48,788 nucleotides of DNA, taken from Flavobacteriaceae bacterium. GTDB taxonomy: Bacteria > Bacteroidota > Bacteroidia > Flavobacteriales > Flavobacteriaceae. This document shows positions 1 through 8,851 of the stretch, one piece after another. The notes under the pieces are model-generated. The model was not told the DNA's origin and did no database searches. It worked only from the letters and a program-made list of their open reading frames with translations. The stretch lies in NCBI GenBank assembly GCA_021647985.1, contig JAKITQ010000022.1, positions 1-48,788 on the forward strand. The letters are read 5' to 3'. Within the stretch, counting starts at the first letter, position 1; each line of letters opens with the position of its first letter. Made by a program: the position numbers and the translations under genes.

Positions 1-87
1 TGATAATAATTCTAATTCCCTCTGTAATTCAAGCCTTTCAATGGATGAAAGAGTTGATAAACTATGCTTTATTTCTTGTAAATTCAT
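1..87 (-). CDS. Partial unknown protein, N-terminal 29 residues
   Basis: An ATG at 87-85 on the minus strand opens a frame that stays open to the window edge (29 codons). The visible peptide begins MNLQEIKHSLSTL and continues with a Leu/Glu/Arg-rich helical stretch (IERLELQRELELLS). It lies 32 bp downstream of the stop of the 74-residue secreted peptide, so the two could share a transcript. A short helical N-terminus of this kind occurs in small DNA-binding or antitoxin-like proteins, but nothing here identifies a family. The start and frame are inferred only from openness and position. Confidence 0.5.
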   Translation of the reverse strand, partial: MNLQEIKHSLSTLSSIERLELQRELELLS

Positions 88-119
88 AATATAAATATAC
101 GAATAATAGCTGAATTAAA

Positions 120-344
120 CTAGAGCCTATATTTTTTACTCCCATAATTAGATTTAAGATTATACTGATTCGCAAGAACCCATATAGAAGTATAATTCTT
201 TCTATCTATTGTTAACCAGCACCCCTCACAAAGTTTTGAATTTCCTGTTTCTTTTTTATATTGTTTAAAGCTCTTCCATTCTTGAGAATAGGTAAAATGA
301 ACAATTAGAAAGATAAAGAGAATACTATTATTGATTTTTTTCAA
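120..344 (-). CDS. Small secreted protein of unknown function (74 aa)
   Basis: The protein opens with a Sec signal peptide (residues 1-20, MKKINNSILFIFLIVHFTYS, cleavage before QEW). The mature part is only about 54 residues and contains WKSFKQYKKETGN, two cysteines in LCEGCW and a tail rich in Lys, Tyr and Asn. The WKSF..YKKETGN...GCWL pattern reminds me of the N-terminus of a longer secreted flavobacterial family, so this may be a C-terminally shortened paralogue. That is a recollection and not a demonstrated match. Translation past the stop gives no continued similarity that I can see. Function is unknown; it is probably periplasmic or exported. Confidence 0.6.
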   Translation of the reverse strand: MKKINNSILFIFLIVHFTYSQEWKSFKQYKKETGNSKLCEGCWLTIDRKNYTSIWVLANQYNLKSNYGSKKYRL

Positions 345-462
345 TAGAAAAATATTTATTTTAATTTTACATAGATTTTATTAAAGACTATTAAGCAGGT
401 AAAAAAGATGCAATATCAAAGTAAACCTGTAGATTACGCCTCAAAAAAAACCTTATGTGTTT

Positions 463-1011
463 TTAAAACCTATAGCCAAAGGAAGTTCCTAATCGAGGAA
501 CAATTTCAGAATAATAATCACTATTGCTAGTAATTAAATTTCTACCAACACCTACGTAAAATTCAAAAACAAATCCTTTTTCACTCACAAACTTAGATCC
601 TAAAGAAAGCCCTAAAGCAAAATTTGTAGTCTTTTCCACATTGTTATTACTTCCATTGATTCCGCCATAATAATAAGAATCAATTTCTTGTGTGTTAAAC
701 ATTCCAAAACCTTCTACAAAAAACCCCCAAGCATATTTTCTTGAAAAGAAATGTCTATAATAAGGTGTTATGGCAAATGTTTCATTATAATTTGGACCGT
801 CAGAATTATCATCATTTAAATTGACCAATAAAGAAATTCCCACTGAAGACTCATCATTAATTAAATATTCATAAGAGGTTTCAATAGATTTAAATAATAT
901 AATATTAAAGGCATTAAGTTTTAGCTCATGTGACTTTTCTTTATTTACAACTTCTTGAGCTAGAGAATTAAAAGTTATAAGAAAAAGGGTAATTGCGATT
1001 AATTTTTTCAT
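463..1011 (-). CDS. Outer membrane beta-barrel protein (182 aa)
   Basis: Residues 1-18 form a signal peptide (MKKLIAITLFLITFNSLA, then QE). The rest alternates polar and hydrophobic or aromatic residues in short segments separated by Asn/Asp/Gly turns, as in small beta-barrels. The chain ends in FGYRF, with the terminal Phe expected by the BAM machinery. The size and pattern fit the PorT/OMP_b-brl-like proteins common in Flavobacteriaceae. No catalytic motif is visible and the ligand is unknown. It is transcribed away from the nuclease downstream in coordinates and has 93 bp of spacing, so it is probably its own unit. Confidence 0.75.
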   Translation of the reverse strand: MKKLIAITLFLITFNSLAQEVVNKEKSHELKLNAFNIILFKSIETSYEYLINDESSVGISLLVNLNDDNSDGPNYNETFAITPYYRHFFSRKYAWGFFVEGFGMFNTQEIDSYYYGGINGSNNNVEKTTNFALGLSLGSKFVSEKGFVFEFYVGVGRNLITSNSDYYSEIVPRLGTSFGYRF

Positions 1012-1104
1012 GAAAATGTTTTTAATTATATAGGGTGATTTGTAATCAAAAATTATGCCAATCGTATTCTAATTTAATTAATAATTATTGTGTGAAATTC
1101 AGAA

Positions 1105-2157
1105 TTAGTGTTTTTTGATTAGATAAATATAAACAGGGAAATGGTCACTATATCCATTCGTGTAATTGTTATTTTGAAAACTTCGAAATGGGTAACCTTT
1201 GTATCTTCCTTTTTGTGAAATAATAAACCCGGGATTAAAGATCCCTGCTTTATAAAACTTAAAGGAGGTATAGTTTTTATCTAAATCTAAACAAGCATTA
1301 CTCATCAATATTTGATCAAATAAATTTAACCCATCTCTGTAGCCTAAAGTATTTAAACCTTGATCAAACATATTTTCCATTGGGTTATAGAGCGATGTAT
1401 TACTTATTTGTTGGTATTTACCTGTACTAATTAACCCTTTTTTTAAGCTTTTATCTATAGGGTCATCATTAAAATCTCCCATAATTAAAATTTTAGCATT
1501 TTTATTGTTTTGATTGATCTTCTCTATTACTTGTTGTGCAACAAATGCCGCTTTCGCTCTTTTAGGCGCACTTTTAACCTGACCCCCTCGTCTAGAAGGC
1601 CAATGATTAACAATTATATGAATAAGGTCATTTTCTAATAAACCACTAACTACAAGTATATCTCGAGTATAAATTCTTTTGCCTGAATCTTCCCATAGTT
1701 TTACTTCGAATATTTCTTGGTCCACAGGTGTGAAATATTTTTCTTGATACAAAAGGGCTACATCAATACCTCTTCTATCTGGAGAATCAAAATGGATGAT
1801 TTGGTATTTTTTATTTTTAAGAAATTTTGTATTGATTAAATCTTCTAAAACATCTCTGTTTTCTACTTCTGCCAAACCAATTATTGCAGGGCTCGTTTTA
1901 GAGGCATCAAATCCAATTTGAGATATTACCTTACTGATGTTGTCAATTTTATGCCAATAAATTTTTGAATTATAATGATTTTTCCCTTTCGGTGTAAAAT
2001 CATCATCAAATGTCTCCGGGTTATTTATTGTATCGAAAAGATTTTCAACATTATAAAAAGCAATCGTTCTTATTTTATATTTGGTATTTTGACATTGAGG
2101 GGTGTGTATAATGAACAACAAAGTAAATAAGAACGATATGTTATGCTTTTTATGCAA
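1105..2157 (-). CDS. Exported endonuclease/exonuclease/phosphatase (EEP) family protein
   Basis: This is a metal-dependent phosphodiesterase fold of the DNase I/EEP superfamily. The visible motifs, in order, are IAFYNVENLFD (metal-binding Asn), GLAEVENR (metal-binding Glu), RRGIDVALLYQ, NHWPSRRGG (catalytic His), MGDFNDDP (Asp/Asn) and YSDHFPVYIYL (C-terminal Asp-His). All key residues are present, so it should be active. An N-terminal hydrophobic segment (residues 6-20) followed by CQNTKY suggests export, either as a secreted enzyme or as a lipoprotein on Cys22. It is divergent from the TonB receptor across a 141-bp control region and is paralogous to the EEP gene at 6606-7550. The substrate is not shown by the sequence; DNA, RNA or phosphorylated lipids and sugars are all known for the fold. 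Confidence 0.88.
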   Translation of the reverse strand: MHKKHNISFLFTLLFIIHTPQCQNTKYKIRTIAFYNVENLFDTINNPETFDDDFTPKGKNHYNSKIYWHKIDNISKVISQIGFDASKTSPAIIGLAEVENRDVLEDLINTKFLKNKKYQIIHFDSPDRRGIDVALLYQEKYFTPVDQEIFEVKLWEDSGKRIYTRDILVVSGLLENDLIHIIVNHWPSRRGGQVKSAPKRAKAAFVAQQVIEKINQNNKNAKILIMGDFNDDPIDKSLKKGLISTGKYQQISNTSLYNPMENMFDQGLNTLGYRDGLNLFDQILMSNACLDLDKNYTSFKFYKAGIFNPGFIISQKGRYKGYPFRSFQNNNYTNGYSDHFPVYIYLIKKH

Positions 2158-2202
2158 TCCAATAAATGGGATTTAGTAAATATTAGTGCAATAATTTTAC
2201 AA

Positions 2203-2243
2203 AAGGTTAACATAAATTCTAAAAATATTTTTATGTTAACCTT
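2203..2243. promoter_or_regulatory. Inverted repeat in the nuclease/TonB-receptor divergent region
   Basis: A perfect 14-bp inverted repeat has arms at 2203-2216 (AAGGTTAACATAAA) and 2230-2243, with a 13-nt loop. Each arm carries a GTTAAC core (2206-2211 and 2235-2240), and a third core lies at 2269-2274. The element lies upstream of both divergent genes, so an operator role is more likely than a terminator. No regulator is known. Confidence 0.5.
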
Positions 2244-2298
2244 AATCTTTTTTTATCATCAAATTAATGTTAACTAACCCTATCATTTTCAATTTGAT

Positions 2299-5112
2299 AT
2301 GAAAAACACCGTTTGTTTTTTCATTTTTTTTATGACTTCTATTTATTGGATTCAGGCACAATTATATGGTTCGATTTCAGGTAAAATAATTAAAAAATCA
2401 ACAGCAATAGAATTAGAAAGTGTACATATTGTTGTTCAAAATTATAATTTATCCGAGTTTTCAAAATCAGACGGTAGTTTTCAAATTAGTCGTATTCCAT
2501 TAAATGATGTGCTAATTCAAATTTCGCTGATTGGTTTTGAAACATTAAAAATACCCGTAAGTCTAGATAGTTTAAATCCTGACATAAACCTTGGTATTAT
2601 CCGCTTGACGGAAAAAATAGAACAAGAAATAGATCAAAGTTTTATCAATTTAAATGACGAAGATTTATTGGTTAACGATAAAGGAGAATCTAACTCCATA
2701 TCAGGTTTGTTGGTGGCTACAAAAGATGTTTTCTTAAAAACGGTTGCCTATGAATTTAGCCCTACATTTTTTAGACCGAGAAATTTAGGTTCTGAATATT
2801 CCAAAGTGCTATTGAATGGCGTGAGTTTGAACAAATTGTATAATAACAGACCACAATGGAGTAATTGGGGTGGTTTAAACGATGTATTAAGAAATCAAGA
2901 ATTTACATTGAATACCACAGCATCAGCAAAAATATTTGGCGATTTGGCTGGGGTAACAAATATTATTACAAATGCAGCCAGCTATGCTAAAGGAATTAAA
3001 ATTTCATATGCCTCATCTAACAGGAGTTATAGAGGGCGGTTGATGGCGAGTTTTAGTAGCGGCCTTTTAAATAATGGTTGGGCCTATACTTTTTCTGTAT
3101 CTCGCAGATATGCCAATTCTGGTTTTAGAGAAGGTACTCTCTATGATGCAAATTCTTTTTTTATTGCCATTGAAAAAATTATTAATAAAAAGCAATCTTT
3201 AAACTTTACAGCTATTTATGCAAAAAATATAAGAGGAAAATCATCTCCAAATACACAAGAAGTATATGACCTTAAGGATATAAAATATAATGGTTATTGG
3301 GGGTTTCAAGAAAGCGTTTTAAGAAATTCACGAACAAGAAAAATTGTAGAACCAATATTACAATTGAATCATTTTTGGAATATAGATACAAATACCTCAT
3401 TGCAAACCAATATTACTTATCAATTTGGAAAATCAGGAAATAGTAGATTAGATTATGGAGGAGCTCAAATCATTGAAAACAATAATGGAGAACAAAATAT
3501 TATTGGAGGAGGGACAAATCCCGACCCTACATACTATCAAAAATTGCCAAGTTATTTTTTAAGAGACCCTAATAACCCTGATTATGCGAATGCTTATTTG
3601 GCCGAAAAAGAATTTTTAAAAAACGGACAAGTTAAATGGACTGACTTGTACGAGGCAAATCAAAATATTGGTAACAATGGGAATTCTATTTACGCTTTGT
3701 ATGAAGATAGAAATGATGATAAACAATTTACATTCAATACAATTCTAAATAAAAAAATGAGTGACAAATTTATTATAAATGCCAATGTAGAATACAAACA
3801 ATTGCGTTCAGAAAATTTTGCATGGATGCTAGATTTATTAGGTGGTAAAGGATATCTAGATGTAGATTCTTATGAAAATAATATACAAGAGGCTCAAAAT
3901 GATTTAAATAACCCTAACAGAATAGTTCTTGAAAATGAACGATTTAAATACAATTTTAATTTTGACACCAAAGTGTATAGTGGTTTTGCCCAAACTTTAT
4001 ATAGTACAAGAAAGTTAGATGCATATTTGGCTTTTAATTTTGTTGGTACCACTTACCAAAGAACCGGACTTTTTGAAAATGGAGCATTTCCAGAAAATGC
4101 ATCTTTTGGAAAAAGCAAAGAATTAAATTTTTTGTCTTTTGGAGTTAAAACAGGTGCAACTTATAAATTAACGGGAAGGCATATTTTTACAGCCAACACT
4201 TCTTTTTTATCCAATGCTCCAACACTTCAAAATTCTTTTTCAAATGCTAGAGAAAATAATGATATCGTGATTGGTCTTACTAATGAAAAATCTGTTGCAA
4301 TCGATGTAAGCTATGTTTTGAGGCATCCAAAAATTAATGCAAAAATTACTGCTTATATGATTGATATAAAAGATCAAACGGACATTTCGTTCTATTTTGC
4401 CGATGGGTTAAATTTAAATAATACCTCAGAAACCACTGCATTTGTTCAAGAAGTTCTAACAGGTATTAACCAACAAAATACGGGAATTGAAATAGGTATT
4501 GAGGTTCCGGTATTGATGAATATTAAACTAAAAGGAGTTGCCGCTATTGGTCAATCCGTCTATACAAATAACCCAAACCTTTATCTAACTTCTGATGATT
4601 TTACCGAGCCCTTAAATTACGGGGAAGTTTTATTGAAAAACTATTTTGTTGCCGGTGGACCTCAACAAGCTTATTCTGTTGGTTTTGAATATAGCAGTCC
4701 TAAATACTGGTGGTTTGGAGCAACAGGTAATTACTTTAACAATGCTTTTATTGATATTGCACCAATCACGCGAACCAAGAATTTTTATTTAGATGCTGAT
4801 GGGCTTCCAATTGACGATTACGATATAAATATTGCAAAAAGATTATTGCGGCAAGAAAAATTTGAAGCTTATTTTTTGGTAAACCTTGTTGGTGGAAAAT
4901 CATGGAAAATTAATAACAATTATATCGGGTTTTTTGCCAATGTGAGTAATGTTTTAAATACATCGTATAAAACAGGTGGTTTTGAACAATCACGTAATGC
5001 AAATTATTATACACTATTAGAAGATCAACTTAGAGATAAACCTTTGTTTGGGGCAAAATATTGGTTTGGTTACGGTACGAGTTATTTTGCCTCTGTTTAT
5101 TACAGGTTCTAA
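2299..5112 (+). CDS. TonB-dependent receptor with CarboxypepD_reg-like N-terminus (937 aa)
   Basis: This is an outer-membrane active transporter. A signal peptide (residues 1-20, ending YWIQAQ) is followed by a CarboxypepD_reg-like beta-sandwich (about 23-110, with GSISGKIIKKSTAIELESV). Then come a plug domain (about 130-240, with FRPRNLGSEYSKVLLNGV) and a long beta-barrel ending YFASVYYRF. The plug lacks the classical TonB-box wording but has the usual receptor layout. The stop is 18 bp before the DUF5689 lipoprotein gene, so the two are an operon resembling a SusC/SusD-style pair but with a different lipoprotein partner. The neighbouring EEP nucleases suggest import of a phosphodiester-containing product; this is inference from context. 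Confidence 0.9.
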   Translation: MKNTVCFFIFFMTSIYWIQAQLYGSISGKIIKKSTAIELESVHIVVQNYNLSEFSKSDGSFQISRIPLNDVLIQISLIGFETLKIPVSLDSLNPDINLGIIRLTEKIEQEIDQSFINLNDEDLLVNDKGESNSISGLLVATKDVFLKTVAYEFSPTFFRPRNLGSEYSKVLLNGVSLNKLYNNRPQWSNWGGLNDVLRNQEFTLNTTASAKIFGDLAGVTNIITNAASYAKGIKISYASSNRSYRGRLMASFSSGLLNNGWAYTFSVSRRYANSGFREGTLYDANSFFIAIEKIINKKQSLNFTAIYAKNIRGKSSPNTQEVYDLKDIKYNGYWGFQESVLRNSRTRKIVEPILQLNHFWNIDTNTSLQTNITYQFGKSGNSRLDYGGAQIIENNNGEQNIIGGGTNPDPTYYQKLPSYFLRDPNNPDYANAYLAEKEFLKNGQVKWTDLYEANQNIGNNGNSIYALYEDRNDDKQFTFNTILNKKMSDKFIINANVEYKQLRSENFAWMLDLLGGKGYLDVDSYENNIQEAQNDLNNPNRIVLENERFKYNFNFDTKVYSGFAQTLYSTRKLDAYLAFNFVGTTYQRTGLFENGAFPENASFGKSKELNFLSFGVKTGATYKLTGRHIFTANTSFLSNAPTLQNSFSNARENNDIVIGLTNEKSVAIDVSYVLRHPKINAKITAYMIDIKDQTDISFYFADGLNLNNTSETTAFVQEVLTGINQQNTGIEIGIEVPVLMNIKLKGVAAIGQSVYTNNPNLYLTSDDFTEPLNYGEVLLKNYFVAGGPQQAYSVGFEYSSPKYWWFGATGNYFNNAFIDIAPITRTKNFYLDADGLPIDDYDINIAKRLLRQEKFEAYFLVNLVGGKSWKINNNYIGFFANVSNVLNTSYKTGGFEQSRNANYYTLLEDQLRDKPLFGAKYWFGYGTSYFASVYYRF

Positions 5113-5130
5113 TTTAAAAAAAACTTAAAA

Positions 5131-6513
5131 ATGAATAAAATATCACATACAATTTCAATTATAATTTTAATAATGCATCTTTCTTGTGTTCAAATTGATG
5201 ATTTCGAAATTCCTAAAATATCCATAGAAGAATCCGATATTTTAGCGAATACAAATATATTGGCCGTCAAAAATGCCTTAAATCAATCGGGTGAAGATAT
5301 TTACACTTTTAGAGAGAGTGACAATACCATCATTGAAGGATTTGTTATTTCAAGTGACGCAGCAGGTAATTTTTATAAAAGCTTAATTGTTCAAGACAAT
5401 TATAAAAACCCAACATCAGGAATTGAAATTATGATTGACTTAAAAGCATACTATACCAAATACAACTTTGGTAGAAAAGTATTTATAAAAATGGCAGGTT
5501 TAAGTATTGTAAACAATGAGGGGAAATATAAAATAGGGTATAATTTAAAAAATAAAGTAGAAGAAATACCAGAACCCTTATTGAATAATTTTATAATTCG
5601 CTCATCCATCGTTGAAAATATAAAAGCGAATCAAATTTCTCTTTCTGATTTGGATAATGACAAAATAGGAACCTTTATTCAAATTGAAAATATACAGTTT
5701 AAAAATGATGAAATTGGGAAAACTTATGCCGGTGAAAAATTTGATAAATTTAATGGAGAAAGAATATTGGTACAGTGTGATAATCAGATAAATACTGTTT
5801 TAAGTACCAGTTCTTTTTCCGATTTTAAATCGAATATAATTTCTAATAATAGTGGTAGTTTAAGTGCTGTTTTAACAAAAGATTTTTTTGCTAAGAAATT
5901 TATTTTGATTTTAAACGACCCTTCTTCCATTAATTTTTCAAAAGAGCAAAGATGTGATCCTGAATTTTACAATTGTGTTTTAAAAAATCCAAATGGTACA
6001 GAACCAATATTTTATGAAAATTTTCAAGAAATAAAAAAAATAGCTGATTTAGAAGCTTTAGGATGGATTAACACCAATACTTCTCTAGGTAATACCAAAT
6101 TCAAAAAACGAACAAGCCGAGGAAATGTTACTGTGCAAATTTCGGCATTTAATACGGAAGAAAGCCCATTAGAAGCTTGGTTAATTACACCAAGCATAGA
6201 TTTGGATAATTCATACAATGAAGTTTTATCATTTGACACTAAAGCCTCTTTTGATAATGGTTCGATTTTAACTGTTTGGGTCTCAACAAATTTTAGTGGT
6301 GATATAAAAAATGCTAATTGGCAACAATTGGATGTGAAAATTTCTGTTGGACCTGGAAACTCCTATGTAAATGATTTTATTTCATCAGGATTAATAAATT
6401 TAGATTGCCTAGAAGGCGAGGTAAATATTGCTTTTAAATATTTAGGAGGAGACCCTGGTGTTTCAACAACTTATGATCTAGATAATGTTTTAATTGTTGG
6501 AAGTACTATGTAG
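5131..6513 (+). CDS. DUF5689 / choice-of-anchor J lipoprotein
   Basis: The N-terminus MNKISHTIS...IMHLSC is a lipoprotein signal with the lipid-modified Cys at residue 19. Residues about 35-275 match my recollection of DUF5689, an OB-fold-like domain (EGFVISSDAAGNFYKSLIVQD, GRKVFIKMAGLSIV, GTFIQIENIQF). The C-terminal third (about 290-460) is a choice-of-anchor J jelly roll (IFYENFQEI, ALGWINTNTS, AWLITPSIDLD, YDLDNVLIV). It is the second gene of an operon with the TonB receptor. OB folds often bind nucleic acids and jelly rolls often bind polymers, so a surface capture role is reasonable but unproven. No type IX C-terminal sorting domain is visible. Confidence 0.87.
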   Translation: MNKISHTISIIILIMHLSCVQIDDFEIPKISIEESDILANTNILAVKNALNQSGEDIYTFRESDNTIIEGFVISSDAAGNFYKSLIVQDNYKNPTSGIEIMIDLKAYYTKYNFGRKVFIKMAGLSIVNNEGKYKIGYNLKNKVEEIPEPLLNNFIIRSSIVENIKANQISLSDLDNDKIGTFIQIENIQFKNDEIGKTYAGEKFDKFNGERILVQCDNQINTVLSTSSFSDFKSNIISNNSGSLSAVLTKDFFAKKFILILNDPSSINFSKEQRCDPEFYNCVLKNPNGTEPIFYENFQEIKKIADLEALGWINTNTSLGNTKFKKRTSRGNVTVQISAFNTEESPLEAWLITPSIDLDNSYNEVLSFDTKASFDNGSILTVWVSTNFSGDIKNANWQQLDVKISVGPGNSYVNDFISSGLINLDCLEGEVNIAFKYLGGDPGVSTTYDLDNVLIVGSTM

Positions 6514-6605
6514 CAATAAATACAATTGAAGTTGTTGGTTTTGTATTTGCCTTAATCAAATTTACCAGTAAGAGAAGGAAAGAAGCGTTGTTAATTAAAT
6601 TTGAT

Positions 6606-7550
6606 TCAATTCATTTTTTTGAATGATGCCAGTACAGGAAAGTGATCACTAAACCCTCCTAAATGCCATTTACCAATAAAGGTTCGTTTGGGAGAGCCCT
6701 TTCTTTTACCCTTTGGTTCCTGCAAAAAAAAGTCATCAAAAATTTGAGTTGCTAGTAACTTAAATTTCAAATTTTCATCATTAAACATGGCTTTATTAAA
6801 AATAATCTGATCAAACAGATACCATTTACCATGATATTTAACAGAACCTTTATTTTTTTCATGTAATTCAATCATCGGATTATAAAGGTCTAAGTTCATT
6901 AAGTGGTTTTTTATACTATTGCTATTTGGGTCATCATTAAAATCTCCCATAATAATGATTTTCGGATTTTCATTATCATTTTGAATCTCGGTTATAATCT
7001 CTTGAACTAATTTTGCTGCCTTTATTCTTTTTTTATCCGATGATTTAACGCCCCCATTTCTTGAAGGCCAATGATTGATTATAATAAAAACAGGTTCGTT
7101 AAAAAGTTTTCCAGAGATTAATAATATATCTCTTGTGAAATCTCTATTATTCTGATCATCTGTTAAGTACAAAGTATAGGTATTTGAAAAAGACAATTTA
7201 AAATGCTCTTTTTGGTAAAGAAAAGCAACATCGATACCACGTTCATCTGGTGAGTTGTAATGTACAAAATCATAATGATAAGGATTCAATTTTTCGGTTG
7301 CAATCAAATCCAGCAAACAGGTTTCATTTTCAATTTCTGCCAATCCTATAAAAATAGGTGGCAGTTTAGATGTTTTTAATCCAATTTTAGAAATTACATT
7401 ACTTAAGTTTTGAATTTTTCTAAGATATCGATCCTGATTCCATTGATATTCCCCTTCCGGGGTATAATCCTTATCCAATGTAAATTTATCATGAACCGTA
7501 TCAAAAAGGTTTTCAACATTATAAAATGCAATTGAAAAAGTATTGATCAT
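6606..7550 (-). CDS. Second EEP-family phosphodiesterase, no signal peptide (314 aa)
   Basis: This is a clear paralogue of the 1105-2157 enzyme, with the same motif series: IAFYNVENLFD, GLAEIENE, ERGIDVAFLYQ, NHWPSRNGG, MGDFNDDP and FSDHFPVLASF. All expected metal and catalytic residues are present. It starts directly at MINTFSIAFYN with no signal peptide, so as read it is cytoplasmic, unlike its partner. It converges on the DUF5689 gene (92-bp gap) and is divergent from hflX. An exported and a non-exported copy around one TonB operon would fit outside cutting followed by inside trimming, which is an inference. Confidence 0.87.
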   Translation of the reverse strand: MINTFSIAFYNVENLFDTVHDKFTLDKDYTPEGEYQWNQDRYLRKIQNLSNVISKIGLKTSKLPPIFIGLAEIENETCLLDLIATEKLNPYHYDFVHYNSPDERGIDVAFLYQKEHFKLSFSNTYTLYLTDDQNNRDFTRDILLISGKLFNEPVFIIINHWPSRNGGVKSSDKKRIKAAKLVQEIITEIQNDNENPKIIIMGDFNDDPNSNSIKNHLMNLDLYNPMIELHEKNKGSVKYHGKWYLFDQIIFNKAMFNDENLKFKLLATQIFDDFFLQEPKGKRKGSPKRTFIGKWHLGGFSDHFPVLASFKKMN

Positions 7551-7615
7551 AACCCTATTTAAAATATTTATCGAAAATAATGAATAATAGGTTAATACAA
7601 TAAAAATAAGGATTG

Positions 7616-7623
7616 TAAATTTG
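7616..7623 (+). promoter_or_regulatory. Candidate -7 box upstream of hflX
   Basis: TAAATTTG matches the Bacteroidota -7 consensus TAnnTTTG, but no TTG is found at 17-23 nt upstream. It ends only 4 nt before the ATG, so either the transcript is leaderless or this is chance. Confidence 0.25.
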
Positions 7624-7627
7624 TCGT

Positions 7628-8848
7628 ATGATAGAAAAAAGAAATTCAGATATTGAAGATGTAATTTTGATTGGTGTTATTACCGGACAACAAAATGAAG
7701 AGAAGTCAAAAGAATATTTAGACGAATTAGAATTTTTAACTTATACAGCAGGAGGAAAAGTAAAAAAGCGTTTTACGCAAAAACTAGATTTTCCAAACCC
7801 AAAAACTTTTATAGGCAAAGGAAAACTAGATGAAGTTAAAAGGTTTATTGAAGAAAATAATATAAATACTATTATTTTTGATGATGAATTAATGCCTTCG
7901 CAATTAAGAAATATTGAAAAAATAGTAGAAACAAAAGTATTGGATAGAACGAATTTAATTCTAGATATTTTTGCCCAAAGAGCACAAACTTCATATGCTC
8001 GAACTCAGGTTGAATTAGCCCAATGTCAGTATTTATTACCTCGTTTAACAAGAATGTGGACGCACTTGGAAAGACAAAAAGGAGGGATTGGTTTAAGAGG
8101 GCCTGGTGAAACCGAAATTGAAACTGACCGTAGGATTGTTCGAGATAAGATTTCATTATTAAAAAAGAAATTAAAAATTATTGACAAGCAAATGGCGGTT
8201 CAAAGAAAGAATCGAGGAAAAATGGTTCGTGTTGCCTTAGTGGGTTATACCAATGTTGGTAAATCAACTTTAATGAATGTAATTAGTAAAAGTGAAGTTT
8301 TTGCTGAGAATAAATTGTTTGCAACTCTCGATACAACAGTTAGAAAGGTTGTAATTAAAAATATACCGTTTTTACTTACCGATACGGTTGGATTTATTAG
8401 AAAATTACCGACACAACTTATAGAGTCGTTTAAATCAACTTTAGATGAGGTACGTGAAGCTGATTTGCTATTGCACATTGTAGATATTGCCCATCCTAAT
8501 TTTGAAGATCATATCGCATCTGTAGAAAAAATTATTGCTGAGATAACATTGGAAAAAAATAAAAAAGCTATTCCAACTATTATGGTGTTTAATAAAATCG
8601 ATAAATATACTCATGAAACTATTGACGAGGATGATTTGGTAACTGAAAAAACCAAGGCACATTATACTTTAAATGAATGGGAAGAAACATGGATGTCGAA
8701 AATGAAAAACAATTGTATTTTTATTTCGGCATTGCATAAGGAAAATATTGATGAATTTAAAGTAAAGATTTTTGAAGAAGTTAAAAAAATTCATATTACA
8801 CGATTCCCATATAATGACTTTTTATATCAGGAATATGAAGAGGAATAG
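7628..8848 (+). CDS. hflX: GTPase HflX
   Basis: HflX is a ribosome-associated GTPase that splits stalled or stress-inactivated 70S ribosomes. The N-terminal HflX domain contains the glycine-rich FIGKGKLDEV segment. A coiled coil with QKGGIGLRGPGETEIETDRR follows, then the G domain: G1 GYTNVGKST (about residues 205-213), G3 DTVGFIRKLP and G4 NKID. The length of 406 aa is normal for the family. Its stop is 3 bp from that of the convergent CNNM gene. The start is supported by N-terminal similarity to other flavobacterial HflX proteins as I know them. Confidence 0.95.
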   Translation: MIEKRNSDIEDVILIGVITGQQNEEKSKEYLDELEFLTYTAGGKVKKRFTQKLDFPNPKTFIGKGKLDEVKRFIEENNINTIIFDDELMPSQLRNIEKIVETKVLDRTNLILDIFAQRAQTSYARTQVELAQCQYLLPRLTRMWTHLERQKGGIGLRGPGETEIETDRRIVRDKISLLKKKLKIIDKQMAVQRKNRGKMVRVALVGYTNVGKSTLMNVISKSEVFAENKLFATLDTTVRKVVIKNIPFLLTDTVGFIRKLPTQLIESFKSTLDEVREADLLLHIVDIAHPNFEDHIASVEKIIAEITLEKNKKAIPTIMVFNKIDKYTHETIDEDDLVTEKTKAHYTLNEWEETWMSKMKNNCIFISALHKENIDEFKVKIFEEVKKIHITRFPYNDFLYQEYEEE

Positions 8849-8851
8849 TTC

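Noticed and set aside
1..344. Toxin-antitoxin pair formed by the edge gene and the small secreted peptide
   Set aside because: The 74-residue protein has a clear signal peptide, which does not fit a cytoplasmic toxin, and the edge gene is too incomplete to judge.
2203..2243. Terminator of the exported EEP gene
   Set aside because: The inverted repeat is upstream of both divergent genes, so neither needs a terminator there.
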